Origin: Tethya wilhelma
Taxonomy: Eukaryota; Porifera; Demospongiae; Tethyida; Tethyidae
DNA: 64,000 nucleotides
Reading direction: 5' to 3'
Assembly: GCA_964030475.1 (NCBI GenBank)
Contig: CAXIPT010000003.1
Span: 4,130,499 to 4,194,498 of the forward strand
Shown piece after piece: positions 31,288-43,538 of the stretch (positions are counted from its first letter, which is position 1; each line of letters starts with the position of its first letter). The notes beneath the pieces were generated by a model. That model worked only from the letters and a program-made list of their open reading frames with translations, searched no databases and had not been told where the DNA came from. The translations under genes and the position numbers were made by a program.

Positions 31288-34200
31288 CTAATCAGTACTT
31301 GCTCTGCTTATCAGTTTTCTTGTCTCAGCATTAGAGCTGTCAGATGAATTAGTATCAGTGCCACCATAGTTCACACACACAGGACCAGAATGAATCATAT
31401 AACGACTGGAGTCATCCCCCAAGTCCTTCCCAAATGAAACTGACCGTCGATAAGTATTCTTCTTTTTTGCACGAGCAAACATATTGTCTTCAACTTCATC
31501 CTTGTCACCTTCATCTCTACCGTACCTATCAACATACACACCTCGACTGTTTATAGCTGCATGCCCTGCGTCGTCCTGTGGTAGACGGGCATAGCCACCA
31601 GGTCTTAGGCGGTGCCGCACACTAGACATCTTCTCGCTCAAATGCTGCTTCATCTTGGAGTGACATGGCTGCGTGAGTCTCCACACGACGTAACAGATCA
31701 TGTAGATCAGAGGAAGGAAGACGAGGATGTATTGAAAGGCAAAGGCAGCTGCTGGTGGAGCTTTGTTCGGGTAGTTCTGTGTGTAGGCAAAGAGGTAGAG
31801 ACTGATGGCGTTGACGGCCGCAAGATTGAGAAAGATGAGCGTGTCGACATAGTTAAAGAGTTTGTTCTCTTCGTTGTAAGGCTGGCAGATGGCCAGTAGC
31901 ATGACCATCACGATGCACGCTATCTGTTGAGCAACAAACTGATCCAGCCACGTATCAATGGCCAGATATATGAGGCAAATTGTCAGCCGAAAGACAAAGT
32001 AGAGACCGGCAAAGAACCTCATCTTGATTTTGTAGCATCCTTGAAATGTGTCGAGAAGGACGTGCACTTTATCAACAGGGTAGAATCTCCAGCAACAGTT
32101 CACCTTGCTGAGAGTCCATTCGAGAGCTCTCAGTGGATAGTCCAAGAGAAGGAGAGGAGTGATGAGTGCGATAGTTACAAAGATTAGACATGCCGTGATG
32201 AAGTACGGAAGGTACTCCTTGCTTCCGTATTCATACTGCCCAGCAAAGTACACTCTGGCCGTATTGACATGATGTCCATTCTCATCAACCAGCCATCGAT
32301 AGCTCAGAATGTAAGCCGACGCTAGAGTGAATTTTGTGTAAGAGAGGAGCAAAAATGCTGCAAACGCAGGCAGCACTCCTTCACTGATGCTTCTCCTCAT
32401 TCTCTTTGCTCCCTGTGGCTGGTAGGAAGCTGAAAACGACACAGATGCAAGTCTCTCCCAGCGACCGCCATGTCTCCGGCACTTGGGTGCAATCCAAAAG
32501 TGAATCTTCACACACAAGATGACTATGAAGATCATGAGGAGGGGGCAGATGGCTACAGCATAGTCCAGTGCAAACACAGAGAGGTTGTTGAGTTCCACAC
32601 CAATACAGAGAGGTGGGAGAAAGTTTTCGACAAACTCCAGGTTAAAGATACCGTACGGGATTCTGTATCCTTTAAGAATGCTCTCTGGGTTGCTCAGAAA
32701 GCTATTCAGTGGTATCTGTCCACCAGCATTCAGGTCGAATGTGCTGGAGACTAGCTGGCAGTAGAGTATGAAGGCATTGGCAGGTCCTGTGGTCAAACGG
32801 ATGTCAAAGAGAATGAGAAGTGTGAAAAGAATTGTCAGTGGGATGTAGACAGAGGCGATATACTTGACTGTATTTGCTGCAGTGTTTTCTTCCGTGCAAT
32901 TCACACACTCGTACGTCAAAGAATTGACGGCAGGTCCAAAATCGTGAATACATTTACCACACAATATACCGGTTCTGTTCTTGCTTCCACAAATGTGACG
33001 ATCGAGATCGTCTGTGTTATTTGGAAGGATAAAACTGGACGAACTATTGGTCAATTGGTAACAGAAACCCGGAGGACAAACAGCTGAAAGATAACGGTCT
33101 TCTTCACCTTCTAGCTTTCCCAACCAGTTTCCATTTCTCAGAAAAGCTTTACGGGCTTCAGCGTCGCAAGCAAGCACTCCACCATACGTCACTGAGCAAT
33201 CACAAAATGTATCAGCACTTTCATTTTTGACACGAAACCCAGGTGGACAGTCAGAGAGATTGATGACCACCTTCACCTGCCACACACGATCACCAAGGTT
33301 GTTCATTTCAAGGGTGACATTTTGGTTAGGTTGTCCTGTCACGACAGTATTGATGCCCTGAATGTAAGTGAAGTTGAAATCGTGCTCTCCGATGGTTGCA
33401 CTTTCAGAGTTCGTGGAGGCAGAGAAAACCGACTCGTTGTTCATGTCTGTTGAGTAATCATCATAAATTGTTATCGGAAGTCGAACTGGAAAACCGGGAA
33501 AGGCTTCAACAGTTTCTCCATGACTGGTGTACTCTATACTGCCAATGTCTGATGCAATGAGTGAGGGGTAGAGATCTGGGTGGTTGTGGTCAATGGGAAA
33601 ATGATGCCAGCCATCCCAGCGGAATATTTCTTCTTTTGCTACAATGCCTACGAACGAGCAAGGAAATATTGAAGTTGTGTAGATGGAGTTGAATCGCGTC
33701 CCACTCTGGTCAACGTTGTTCACAAACAAAAACTTTGCTCCCCAATCTTGGGGTGTACGAAATGGATCAATATGGCGGATGAAACAGTTGGAGTAGCTCT
33801 TTAGGCTTTCCTTGGCAATGTACTGGTTGTAGATGCCTCCTCCATGCACTACAGCAGAGTTGTTAAAAAAGGTGAAGTTTGAGGTGCTACCGATTTCAAT
33901 GCTAGCTGATCCCAAGAGAGCTATGGCTCCACCTTTATTGCCTCGATTGTAGCTAAAGATGGTGTTTGTGCCAAGTGAAAAGTCAACAGGAGCTCCAATA
34001 GCAGCAAGAGCAGTTCCGTCGTTATGGGAAAAGTTAATATCTCCTTCGAACGTCACTTTGACACCGTGAATGTAAATGGCACCAAGACCCACCTCGTGGG
34101 GCTGCTTGCTCACGTTCAAGTACTCTGCATAGAACACTGAATTGTTTTCATACATTCCTCCACTGATGAGTACATTGAGCATGTGCCCATCGATCATTAC

Positions 34201-35535
34201 GGAGAACTTGTCAATGTGAACAGCTGCTCCGAGTTTGGCGATATTATTCGTGAAAGTTGAATTAACAATGGATATGCTACTGATGTAGTCTGTGTCATAG
34301 TTCTGTAGTGCAGAAGAGATAGAGAGACCTCCGCCATTGAGGGCAGCATTCTGATAAAAAGAGCACCCCACTAGAGTTATGTTGTTGCCACGCAACAGAA
34401 ATGGTGCTGGTCCATTATTGTTGGGAAGCTTTCCATAGACATAGTGCCCGATTCTCAATCCACCACCAGATGTACCAGAATCAGTCGTAAAATGACACGA
34501 ATTATCGACAAAATCCGACTTGCTGACGTAAATACTATTGTTAGCTGTGTCATCTTGGAGCTCAATAAACAGTCCACCACCCCAGACAGCATGGTTCGAC
34601 TTGAAGTGGCAGTCTAGAATCTCAAACTGGTTGCTTGTTGCATTGCCTTTGATATAGAGAGAGAGCCCGCCTCCTCGACCAAAGGCTTCGTGATCAGCAC
34701 GGTAAGGTATAACGTACGTTGCATTGGTGTTCTGGTTGGAGACGTTTGCACGATTGTTTGCAAATGTGCAATTGGAGAAGATGTAGTGTGAGTTAGCATT
34801 GTGAGACTCATGAGAGATGACACTCTCTTGGTCTTTATCGCATTTCGAGTCGCCCGGTATGCAGTAGGAAAACTCGACATAGAAGCCTCCACCACCGGGA
34901 GTTGTTGCACTCTCAGAGAGAACATTCTCTGTAAAGTTACTGTCTGTTACTTTGACAGTCCCATTGCTGTTGTATATCACCACTCCTGTTGCATTCGGAG
35001 ACTCCGAAACTTGGACCTGGTACATGATGATATTTTGGCAGTGATAGAAGTAGAGACCGACTTGGAAGTCAAGAAGGTAGAAATGCTCATTGTTGAAATT
35101 CCTACTCGTGCCTTTTTGCAGAGCTGAACAATTTTTGAAGATGATTCGTTCGAATTTAATGTTGGTAACATCAACAAAAGCTAGCCCAGTGTCTTCAGCT
35201 TTGCACTCAATCTTGCCATATCTGTAAGGAGAAGTGGAGTCATTGCCTGTAAATTCTATGTTGTTCAAGCCTTCAAATTTTTCTGTAGACACATTCAATG
35301 TATGTGGTCCTTCCAAGAAGATATATCGCACGTTGCTTCCTCTGTTTGGTGGCTGAAAAACCCACTGGAGAGTTTTGCAAGGAACGTTGAAGTCATTTTG
35401 AGACAGACAACTGCTGGTGTCATTCCCTCTGGTGAAGTCAATGTAAATGTTCCTGGTATTCTGACCACGACAGACAAACGTAGCTAGAGTTATCAGCAAG
35501 AAGCACTGTATTGGTAGCATCATTTTAATGCGCAT
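31288..35535 (-). CDS. Beta-helix ectodomain protein with multi-span membrane C-terminus, intronless
   Basis: One 1,415-codon exon; I do not recognise a named orthologue. A signal peptide (residues 1-24, ending VCRGQ) is followed by a roughly 600-residue region with spaced turn motifs such as GGGLSLYIKG, GGGLFIELQD, GGGLRIGHY, GGGLSISSAL, GGAIALLGS and HGGGIYNQY. This is the pattern of a right-handed parallel beta-helix. It is rich in Asn glycosylation sites. A Cys-rich segment follows (CPPGFRVKNE, CPPGFCYQL, GILCGKCIHDFG, YECVNC). About eight to nine hydrophobic spans lie between residues 910 and 1,295 (for example YIPLTILFTLLILFDI, YFITACLIFVTIALITPL, YILVFLPLIYMICYVV). The roughly 110-residue tail has basic Ser motifs (RRSVSF; RRSISEG in a loop). 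It looks like a surface receptor or adhesion protein; the ligand and function are unknown. The start is the first ATG before the signal peptide. Confidence 0.85.
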   Translation of the reverse strand: MRIKMMLPIQCFLLITLATFVCRGQNTRNIYIDFTRGNDTSSCLSQNDFNVPCKTLQWVFQPPNRGSNVRYIFLEGPHTLNVSTEKFEGLNNIEFTGNDSTSPYRYGKIECKAEDTGLAFVDVTNIKFERIIFKNCSALQKGTSRNFNNEHFYLLDFQVGLYFYHCQNIIMYQVQVSESPNATGVVIYNSNGTVKVTDSNFTENVLSESATTPGGGGFYVEFSYCIPGDSKCDKDQESVISHESHNANSHYIFSNCTFANNRANVSNQNTNATYVIPYRADHEAFGRGGGLSLYIKGNATSNQFEILDCHFKSNHAVWGGGLFIELQDDTANNSIYVSKSDFVDNSCHFTTDSGTSGGGLRIGHYVYGKLPNNNGPAPFLLRGNNITLVGCSFYQNAALNGGGLSISSALQNYDTDYISSISIVNSTFTNNIAKLGAAVHIDKFSVMIDGHMLNVLISGGMYENNSVFYAEYLNVSKQPHEVGLGAIYIHGVKVTFEGDINFSHNDGTALAAIGAPVDFSLGTNTIFSYNRGNKGGAIALLGSASIEIGSTSNFTFFNNSAVVHGGGIYNQYIAKESLKSYSNCFIRHIDPFRTPQDWGAKFLFVNNVDQSGTRFNSIYTTSIFPCSFVGIVAKEEIFRWDGWHHFPIDHNHPDLYPSLIASDIGSIEYTSHGETVEAFPGFPVRLPITIYDDYSTDMNNESVFSASTNSESATIGEHDFNFTYIQGINTVVTGQPNQNVTLEMNNLGDRVWQVKVVINLSDCPPGFRVKNESADTFCDCSVTYGGVLACDAEARKAFLRNGNWLGKLEGEEDRYLSAVCPPGFCYQLTNSSSSFILPNNTDDLDRHICGSKNRTGILCGKCIHDFGPAVNSLTYECVNCTEENTAANTVKYIASVYIPLTILFTLLILFDIRLTTGPANAFILYCQLVSSTFDLNAGGQIPLNSFLSNPESILKGYRIPYGIFNLEFVENFLPPLCIGVELNNLSVFALDYAVAICPLLMIFIVILCVKIHFWIAPKCRRHGGRWERLASVSFSASYQPQGAKRMRRSISEGVLPAFAAFLLLSYTKFTLASAYILSYRWLVDENGHHVNTARVYFAGQYEYGSKEYLPYFITACLIFVTIALITPLLLLDYPLRALEWTLSKVNCCWRFYPVDKVHVLLDTFQGCYKIKMRFFAGLYFVFRLTICLIYLAIDTWLDQFVAQQIACIVMVMLLAICQPYNEENKLFNYVDTLIFLNLAAVNAISLYLFAYTQNYPNKAPPAAAFAFQYILVFLPLIYMICYVVWRLTQPCHSKMKQHLSEKMSSVRHRLRPGGYARLPQDDAGHAAINSRGVYVDRYGRDEGDKDEVEDNMFARAKKKNTYRRSVSFGKDLGDDSSRYMIHSGPVCVNYGGTDTNSSDSSNAETRKLISRASTD

Positions 35536-35814
35536 CTTTTTTCTGTATCTCTTCAGAAAGTTTTATACCGAGGTGGAGAGATTTGACAATGACCTGACCT
35601 CGTATCACATGCAGCACCCAATTAAGGAGAGGGGTGGGGCTTGCAGTGTGGGTGTCTAAATTGCATTGAAATAAAGTTTAGCACAAAAATTAAATGCATC
35701 TCTCAATGGAATGGTTGATTATAAAAGCATTAGTGTGAGAATTATACTGTTCTGCAATCTGGTGTCATAACTTAAAACACAAAACAAAACACAAATACTG
35801 CTTCTTCTATAGAT

Positions 35815-36870
35815 CTATGGCTTGATAAAGGAATCCAGTGCGGACTGTGCATGATGTGATTGGAAGTTATTCTTGTGGTTGGACTCTCCGCAGTCCACAA
35901 ACTCGATCTCTCCCTCCTCCTTGTGTTCAGAGCCAATCTGGTACATCTTCTCACCAAGGTGGAAAGGAATTATGATGTCATTGCGACCATGGAGAATCAG
36001 TATGGGTGATGTAATGTGCTTCAGTCGATTGGCAGACTCAAATTTCTCTTCAATATTTTCCAAAACAAGGTATCGAAAGATCGGCATCACAGGCCAGTAG
36101 CCATAACACAGGGGGTGATTCTGAGCAGCATCAATTATATTTGTGAAAGGAGCATCCAAAATGAGGCCTGATGGCTTTGTGTCTTGGTCACACAACTCTT
36201 TGGTAAGATAGGTAGCAGCTGCAGAGCCCAAAGAGTGACCCCATATGTATATCTTGGAGTGTGGAGTGTTCTTTCTCAGCCATTTCCACACAAGGTGTGC
36301 ATCCTCCATCATACCCCGCTCACTCGGATAGCACTCAGAGCTACCAAACCCTCGATAGTCGAATGTGATTACATGGTAGCCTCTCTCCTCTGCGAGATAT
36401 TTGTAAAGTTTGACACGATGGTGTAAAGCTCTTGTAGCAGTATTTCCATGCAGGTAGAGAATGATGGGAAGATCGTCTGAAAGTGCTTCAAGGAAATGTT
36501 CATCGTGATGAGCTTCCACCTCGTGATAAACATGAGGTAGTATGTGCCACAGTTCAACTTCACACCCATCTTCGTGATACAATTCAAACTGTTTTGCAGA
36601 CTTTAGGCCATACGTGGTGGGATCTGAGAGGTTACCGTGGAATGGTGCTCTGAAATGATGCACATATATTATAGCTTGTTGGCACCACGGTATGAAATAG
36701 AGCAAAAAGCCTGGAATTGAATACAGGATAAATAGGAATACAAATACTTTTAGAAATCTCCTTGCAAACTTTTTTTTGGGGGGCTTTTCTGTGGATAATT
36801 TCACAGTTTTTTCATCTTTCTTCTCTGCCTGAGTTGTCAGTGAACGCGATGTTCGATTTCTTAGCGCCAT
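35815..36870 (-). CDS. ABHD12: ABHD12-type serine hydrolase, intronless
   Basis: ABHD12 hydrolyses lysophosphatidylserine at the ER membrane, with its active site on the lumenal side. The 351-residue product has one N-terminal membrane span (FLKVFVFLFILYSIPGFLLYF, about residues 40-60) after a basic cytosolic tail. Next come the oxyanion-hole motif LYLHGN, FDYRGFGSSECYPSERGM, the nucleophile elbow GHSLGS, DAPFTNI, the acid residue in HGRNDIIIPFHLG, and a late His in ESNHKNN. It is slightly shorter than vertebrate ABHD12 (about 400). It shares a 244-bp divergent promoter with SURF4. The lack of introns contrasts with vertebrate ABHD12. Confidence 0.9.
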   Translation of the reverse strand: MALRNRTSRSLTTQAEKKDEKTVKLSTEKPPKKKFARRFLKVFVFLFILYSIPGFLLYFIPWCQQAIIYVHHFRAPFHGNLSDPTTYGLKSAKQFELYHEDGCEVELWHILPHVYHEVEAHHDEHFLEALSDDLPIILYLHGNTATRALHHRVKLYKYLAEERGYHVITFDYRGFGSSECYPSERGMMEDAHLVWKWLRKNTPHSKIYIWGHSLGSAAATYLTKELCDQDTKPSGLILDAPFTNIIDAAQNHPLCYGYWPVMPIFRYLVLENIEEKFESANRLKHITSPILILHGRNDIIIPFHLGEKMYQIGSEHKEEGEIEFVDCGESNHKNNFQSHHAQSALDSFIKP

Positions 36871-38127
<1,257 letters not shown>

Positions 38128-38254
38128 TTGAATGTGCATTGCTAGGACTAGGGATCATAATTGTAGTTCCAATGAGAATTGTTTTCTTTTTTTCAAAGTG
38201 TACTATTACTACATGTGTTGTGTCTCGTAATGTATGCTCAATGTAATTTTGCCA

Positions 38255-38340
38255 CATGGGCCAATGAAAACAAACCACGTTGAGTGTTTGATTCTAAATG
38301 AAGCACACCTTAGTACCATTGGGTGCTGTGCGCCAATTAG
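38255..38340 (+). promoter_or_regulatory. PPIL4 promoter with CCAAT boxes
   Basis: Between the SURF4 stop and the PPIL4 ATG (259 bp) there are three CCAAT-type motifs: CCAAT at 38261, ATTGG at about 38318 and CCAAT at about 38333. The last is about 50 bp upstream of the start codon. This is a typical TATA-less housekeeping layout. Confidence 0.45.
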
Positions 38341-38386
38341 AAACGTACACAAGCGCAAACGGCCGTACGGGCAGCGGGCTTTTGAA

Positions 38387-40282
38387 ATGGCAGTCCTGAT
38401 AGAGACGTCTCTTGGTGATATAGTGGTGGATCTGTATGTGGAAGAGAGACCAAGATGCTCCCTGAATTTCCTCAAGCTCTGCAAGATCAAATACTACAAC
38501 TTCTCCCTCTTCTTTTCAGTGCAAAGAAACTTCATAGCTCAGGCTGGGGACCCCACTGGTACTGGCGACGGGGGGGAGAGTGTGTGGGGGACCATTAAGG
38601 GAGAACAGTACAAATATTTCGAGGCTGAAACTCTACCACGCATAAAACACCAGAAGCTGGGTGCACTGTCGATGGTGAACAATGGCAATGGAGCACATGG
38701 CTCACAGTTCTTTCTGACGCTGGATGAGAACCTTGACTATCTCGATGGGAACCATACTGTGTTTGGAGAGGTCGCAGAAGGTCACGACATACTGTTGAAA
38801 TTCAACGAGGCGTATACAGACAAAGAAAACAGACCTTTTCAAGATATCCGGGTATATCACACCGTTGTCCTGGAAGACCCTTTTGATGACCCAGAGGGTA
38901 TGTACATATGTCTTCCTCTTTTACTTACACTTGATTCAATATAGCACTATTGTATAATAGAACTCTACCTACCATATAGCAGTTAAATTTGGCAAAATTA
39001 ATTGGTGAATTATTCTGCAAATTGCCCAATTAAAATTTGCCAAATAGTTATGTATGTATATAAACAATACAGTGTGCAGAATTAAATCACCAATCATGCT
39101 AAAATGGGAATTTACTAAATTTTAAGCCCACCAAATTTACCCGCTATATGGTATTGTTTAGCTTGTACAGTGCAACAATAGAGAGACTAAAGCAGAATTT
39201 AGGTGTTTCGAAGCATTTTTGTACGTTTGACCATAGATAATATACTCCGGCTATTATATAATATATTATTATCTATGGTTTGACAAGTGTGTTAAATTTT
39301 CTCTTCAGGTTTGAATGTCCCTGACCGTTCTCCTAGCCCTCCCAAGGTGGTGACAGACAGCAATCGTATCGGAGCAGAAGAAGATATTGACGACTACAAA
39401 GGTTTGTCCGAGACTGAAATCAAAGAGGTCATTGCCGGTCGAGAGGCTAAAGCAAATGCACAAATCTTGGAGATGATCAATGATATCCCGGATGCTGATG
39501 CAAAACCACCGGAGAATGTCTTGTTTGTTTGCAAATTAAATCCGGTCACGACTGATGAGGACCTCGAGATCATCTTCTCGCGGTTTGGACCGATCCTCAG
39601 CTGCGAAGTGATCCGTGATCACGTCACAGGTGACTCACTTCAGTACGCTTTTATCGAGTTTGAAAATGAAGACGATTGTGTCAATGCTTATTTCAAAATG
39701 GATAACGTGTTGATAGATGATAGGAGGATTCACGTGGACTTCAGCCAGTCCCTGGCCAAAGTGAAAGGAATCCGCAAGAGGAAAGTGTCGGAGGATCAAC
39801 CACAGGAGAAGGCTGCGCTAAAAGACGATGGTTTTGTGTCAAAACGAAAGTCTCAAGAAGCTGGATACGACATGGTGTTTGATGAGGATAGTGGCATTCA
39901 AGAGTCTTCTGAAAAGCATTCCAAAAAGAAAAAGGAGCAAAAAGACAGAGATGCAGATGTGAGAAAATGGGAGGACGAACAGTTACACAGAGGATATGAG
40001 AGAGACAAAAGAAACGAGAGGGATGGTCGTAGAGGTTACTCACGACATCACGATGAAGACCGGTCCAGAGAGAGAAGAGGTAGAGATCATCACGACCGTG
40101 AACACAAGAAGGCAAGAAGTCGTTCAAGATCAAGATCTAGGGAGCGACATCGCGATCGTGAATACAAGAAGAAGGCAAGAATTCGAAGTCGTTCAAGATC
40201 ACGATCTAGGGACCGACATCATCGAGAAAAACATTCGTCGAAGCGTGACAGATCAAGAGAGAGACATAGGAGACATGTCTGA
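38387..40282 (+). CDS. PPIL4: PPIL4 cyclophilin with RRM and RS tail
   Basis: A nuclear, spliceosome-associated cyclophilin-like protein. Exons 38387-38897 and 39309-40282 join to about 494 residues. The N-terminal cyclophilin fold shows [56 protein letters not shown] and [13 protein letters not shown]. After it come GRSxEEV-like acidic sequence and an RRM with RNP2 VLFVCKL and RNP1-like YAFIEFEN. The [20 protein letters not shown] segment is strongly conserved in the family. The C-terminal 120 residues are Arg/Ser/Asp-rich (RS domain). Sense and frame are uninterrupted. The intron carries MITE copy E. Confidence 0.94.
38970..39153. mobile_element. MITE-like element (copy E) in the PPIL4 intron
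   Basis: It starts TACCATATAGCAGTTAAATT and ends with the near reverse complement AAATTTACCCGCTATATGGTA-like at 39153. At 184 bp it is AT-rich and non-coding, and it makes up about half of the only PPIL4 coding intron. Its ends resemble those of copies C and D. Confidence 0.7.
39230..39280. repeat. Short perfect-arm palindrome
   Basis: ACCATAGATAATATA near 39231 is mirrored as TATTATCTATGGT ending near 39279, around a short TATAATATAT centre. It lies just before the acceptor of PPIL4 exon 2 and could fold into a hairpin in the pre-mRNA. Confidence 0.6.
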
Positions 40283-40461
40283 GTAGACATCTGCCTACTC
40301 CAGTTTCTGTTACGTAATTTCATTGTTGTACCAACTCATGAATATGCAACTGTTGTGCCAACTTTTCTGGGGGCGTGGCTGGTATGCTTGCACACACTGG
40401 CTTCATACACCCCCTTTTAGTATAAACTCAGTAGCTATAGTAACTGTTCTCTCCGCTGAAA

Positions 40462-43400
40462 ATGGCCGAGCAGCCTCCTCAGGGAGGAGATAAGCTCAAG
40501 CATCTCGAAGATGTGCGACAAAGAAGAAACCAAGTGCTTGCGCGGTATCAAGATTTCAAAGAGGCTGCCAAGCAGAGGCGGGAGAAGTTGGAACAGGCGA
40601 AGCGATTTCAACAGTTTAAGAGGAATGCCGATGAATTGGAAGCATGGATAAATGAGAAGGTTCAAATTGTTTCTGAGGAATCGCTCAAAGACAGAACAAA
40701 TTTGCAGGTAGGAAAATAGAGATCAAATTTATAAACAGGTCAGGTATTGTGGTTGCACTAAAGGGTGGGTGGGACCATTGCAGAATATCAACACTGCAAC
40801 ATCCATCCCTCCGTAACAGTGACATTGCCAGCAGATAATATTTGTCTAGATGAGTAGCAAACAACAAGAGAACAACTGAATGGCTGATGAAGCTTGAATA
40901 TTTAATATTGTAGAAAACATTTTTTTCCCCAGCATTATAGCTCTTTATTGAATTTTTTTTCCAGGCTAAAATACAGAAACATCAGACGTTTGAATCTGAG
41001 CTTGCTGCTCACAGCAACTCAATCCACACCTTGAAGAGCACTGGTATGGCAATGGTCAGTGAACAGCACTTTGCATCAGAACAGATACGAGTAAGTGAAT
41101 TAAATGTTGTACACCACTTGTGTTGTGGATAATTGCACAACTTTACGATTAATAATTCTGTGTGTACTTCATAAATGAATCCTCTGAAAGTGCTATTTAA
41201 TAGCAATAGTTAAATGTAGTTAAATCCCATAGAGCAACCTACATGGGTACAAAGTTCAACAAATAGAATTGAGTTTGTAAAGTGTATTCATTTGTATTCA
41301 TGTGTGGTGTGTACTCTCCAATTGCTGTGAATGTATTTCAAACTCATTACTTACCCACACTGTTTACACATTGATGTATGTAGACCCGTCTTGATGAAAT
41401 CTCTCTGCTGTGGAAGACACTCTTGGACACTTCCACAGAGAAACGCCAGAGACTCCAAGATGCTCAGAAAAGAGAGCACTTTGTTCGCGAAGCTGATGAA
41501 GTAGCTGCCTGGATCAGCGACAGAGAAGCAGTGGCCAGCTCCGAAGATCTTGGGAAAAACTTAGAGCATGTTAAGATTTTGAGAAAGAACTTTGCAGATT
41601 TCCTCACAGATCTTGAGGCCAATGAAGCAAACATTGCTGAGGTGAACCATTTGGCCAAGAAACTACTGAACGAAGGACATCCTGACTCAGAGTTGATCGA
41701 AAAGAGACAAGAAGCTGTAAACGACAGCTGGGCAGATTTGAAGATTCTTGCTAAACACAGAGAGGAAAAATTGGCTGGAGCTCATGAGATACAAACATTC
41801 AACAGGTCTACTGAATAACAGAAACCGATTTAATTTATGCTTAACTTTATTTTTATCATTTTGTAGGGGTGCTGATGAAACTAAGAGTTGGATGAACGAA
41901 AAGGACACTGCTCTGATGTCAGATGACTATGGTCGAGATTTGGCCAGTGTCCAAGCTTTACAGAGGAAGCACGAGGGACTAGAGAGAGATCTCGCTGCTC
42001 TGGAGGACAAGGTTGCTTTGCTGGGAGAGGAGGCCAGACGACTGCAAGGAAGACATCCAGACAGTTCTGATCAGATTGCAGCAAAACAGGCCGAGATTGT
42101 GGGCCTCTGGGAAGGAATCAAAAGAAAAGTGAGTTAGTATAAGTAGTGATAGAACATGTGCTTAATGTATACACTGATAATAATATATAGGCATCCCAAA
42201 GAGGGGGCAGGCTTGAGGATGCATTGCAGTTTCAAAAGTTCCTGGTTGACTTTCGGTGAGCTTGCATGGTTTGTAGCTAGTTCAAAGGACTAGACTAATT
42301 CAGTGATGATTATCTCTCCTTGTTTCAGTGAGCTACAATCATGGGTAAATGATATGAAGGCTCTGGTAATAGCTGATGAATTAGCCAAAGACATGGCAGG
42401 AGCAGAGGCATTGTTGCAGCGCCATCAAGAGAGAAAAGAAGAGATTGATGCTGAGGAAGACAGCTTCAAAGCAACCTCACAGTTCGGTCAGAGCCTCATT
42501 TCAGCAGGACACTTTGCTTCTGAAGAGATTAAGAAAAAGGTATAAAGGAAAAATCTAATCATGCAAGTGACAATAGAGATTCTTTATGATGTGTGTCTGA
42601 ATCTTGTTACAGCTGCAGTCCTTGACAACTGAGAAGACATTGTTGTTAAGTCTATGGGAAGAGAGGAATGTGCATTTTGAACAGTGTATGGAGCTACAGC
42701 TGTTCATGAGAGATGCTGACCAAGTGGACAACTGGATGGCCAAGCAAGAGGTATAGTTTTAGCTTACATTGTATGATATTATCATGCACTACATGGATGT
42801 ACATATTAATTTTTGCAGTCTTTTCTTGCCATTGATGATGTTGGGGACTCACTGGATAGTGTGGAGGCTCTCATCACAAAACATGAAAACTTTGAGAAAT
42901 CTCTAGCAGCTCAAGAAGAAAAATTCAAAGTAAATAAAGCAAAATCACGAATTTTTTGCTGATCAAAGTTTCATTCTTTTATGATGTTTGAAACTATTTC
43001 AGGCTCTTGATGAAACAGCTGAAAGGTTGATCCAGACTGAAAATTATGCTGCTGATGAACTTGACGAGAGAAGAAAAGCTGTCCTGTCACGTCGCAATGA
43101 GCTGCTCGCTCAAGCTGAAGGTCGCAAGTCCAGACTAGAGGAGTCTTACAGCCTTCAGCAGTTTTTGCGTGATGTGGAAGAAACTAAGAACTGGATCAGA
43201 GAAAAGAGCAAAGTGGCTAGCGATGAGGCGTACAAGGATCCTTCGAACCTCGAGGTGAAGCAGCAACAACATCAAGACTTTGAAGCTGAGCTTCAAGCTA
43301 ACAAGGGACGTGTTGATGCCGTGCTTGGTACAGGAGAAGACTTGATTGCAGAGGAGCATTTTGCCACTGAAGATATTAGGTATATAGGCCAAGAGTCAAG

Positions 43401-43485
43401 ACAATCGATTACTAAACTTTAACTTATACCTTTACTACATATAATTAAACCTGGCACAATCGATAACTTTACTTAATACTATGTA

Positions 43486-43538
<53 letters not shown>

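Noticed and set aside
31288..35535. Bacterial or chlamydial polymorphic outer-membrane protein acquired by transfer
   Set aside because: The GGG turn motifs resemble those proteins, but the C-terminus is alpha-helical multi-span rather than an autotransporter barrel, and base composition and flanks are like the neighbours.
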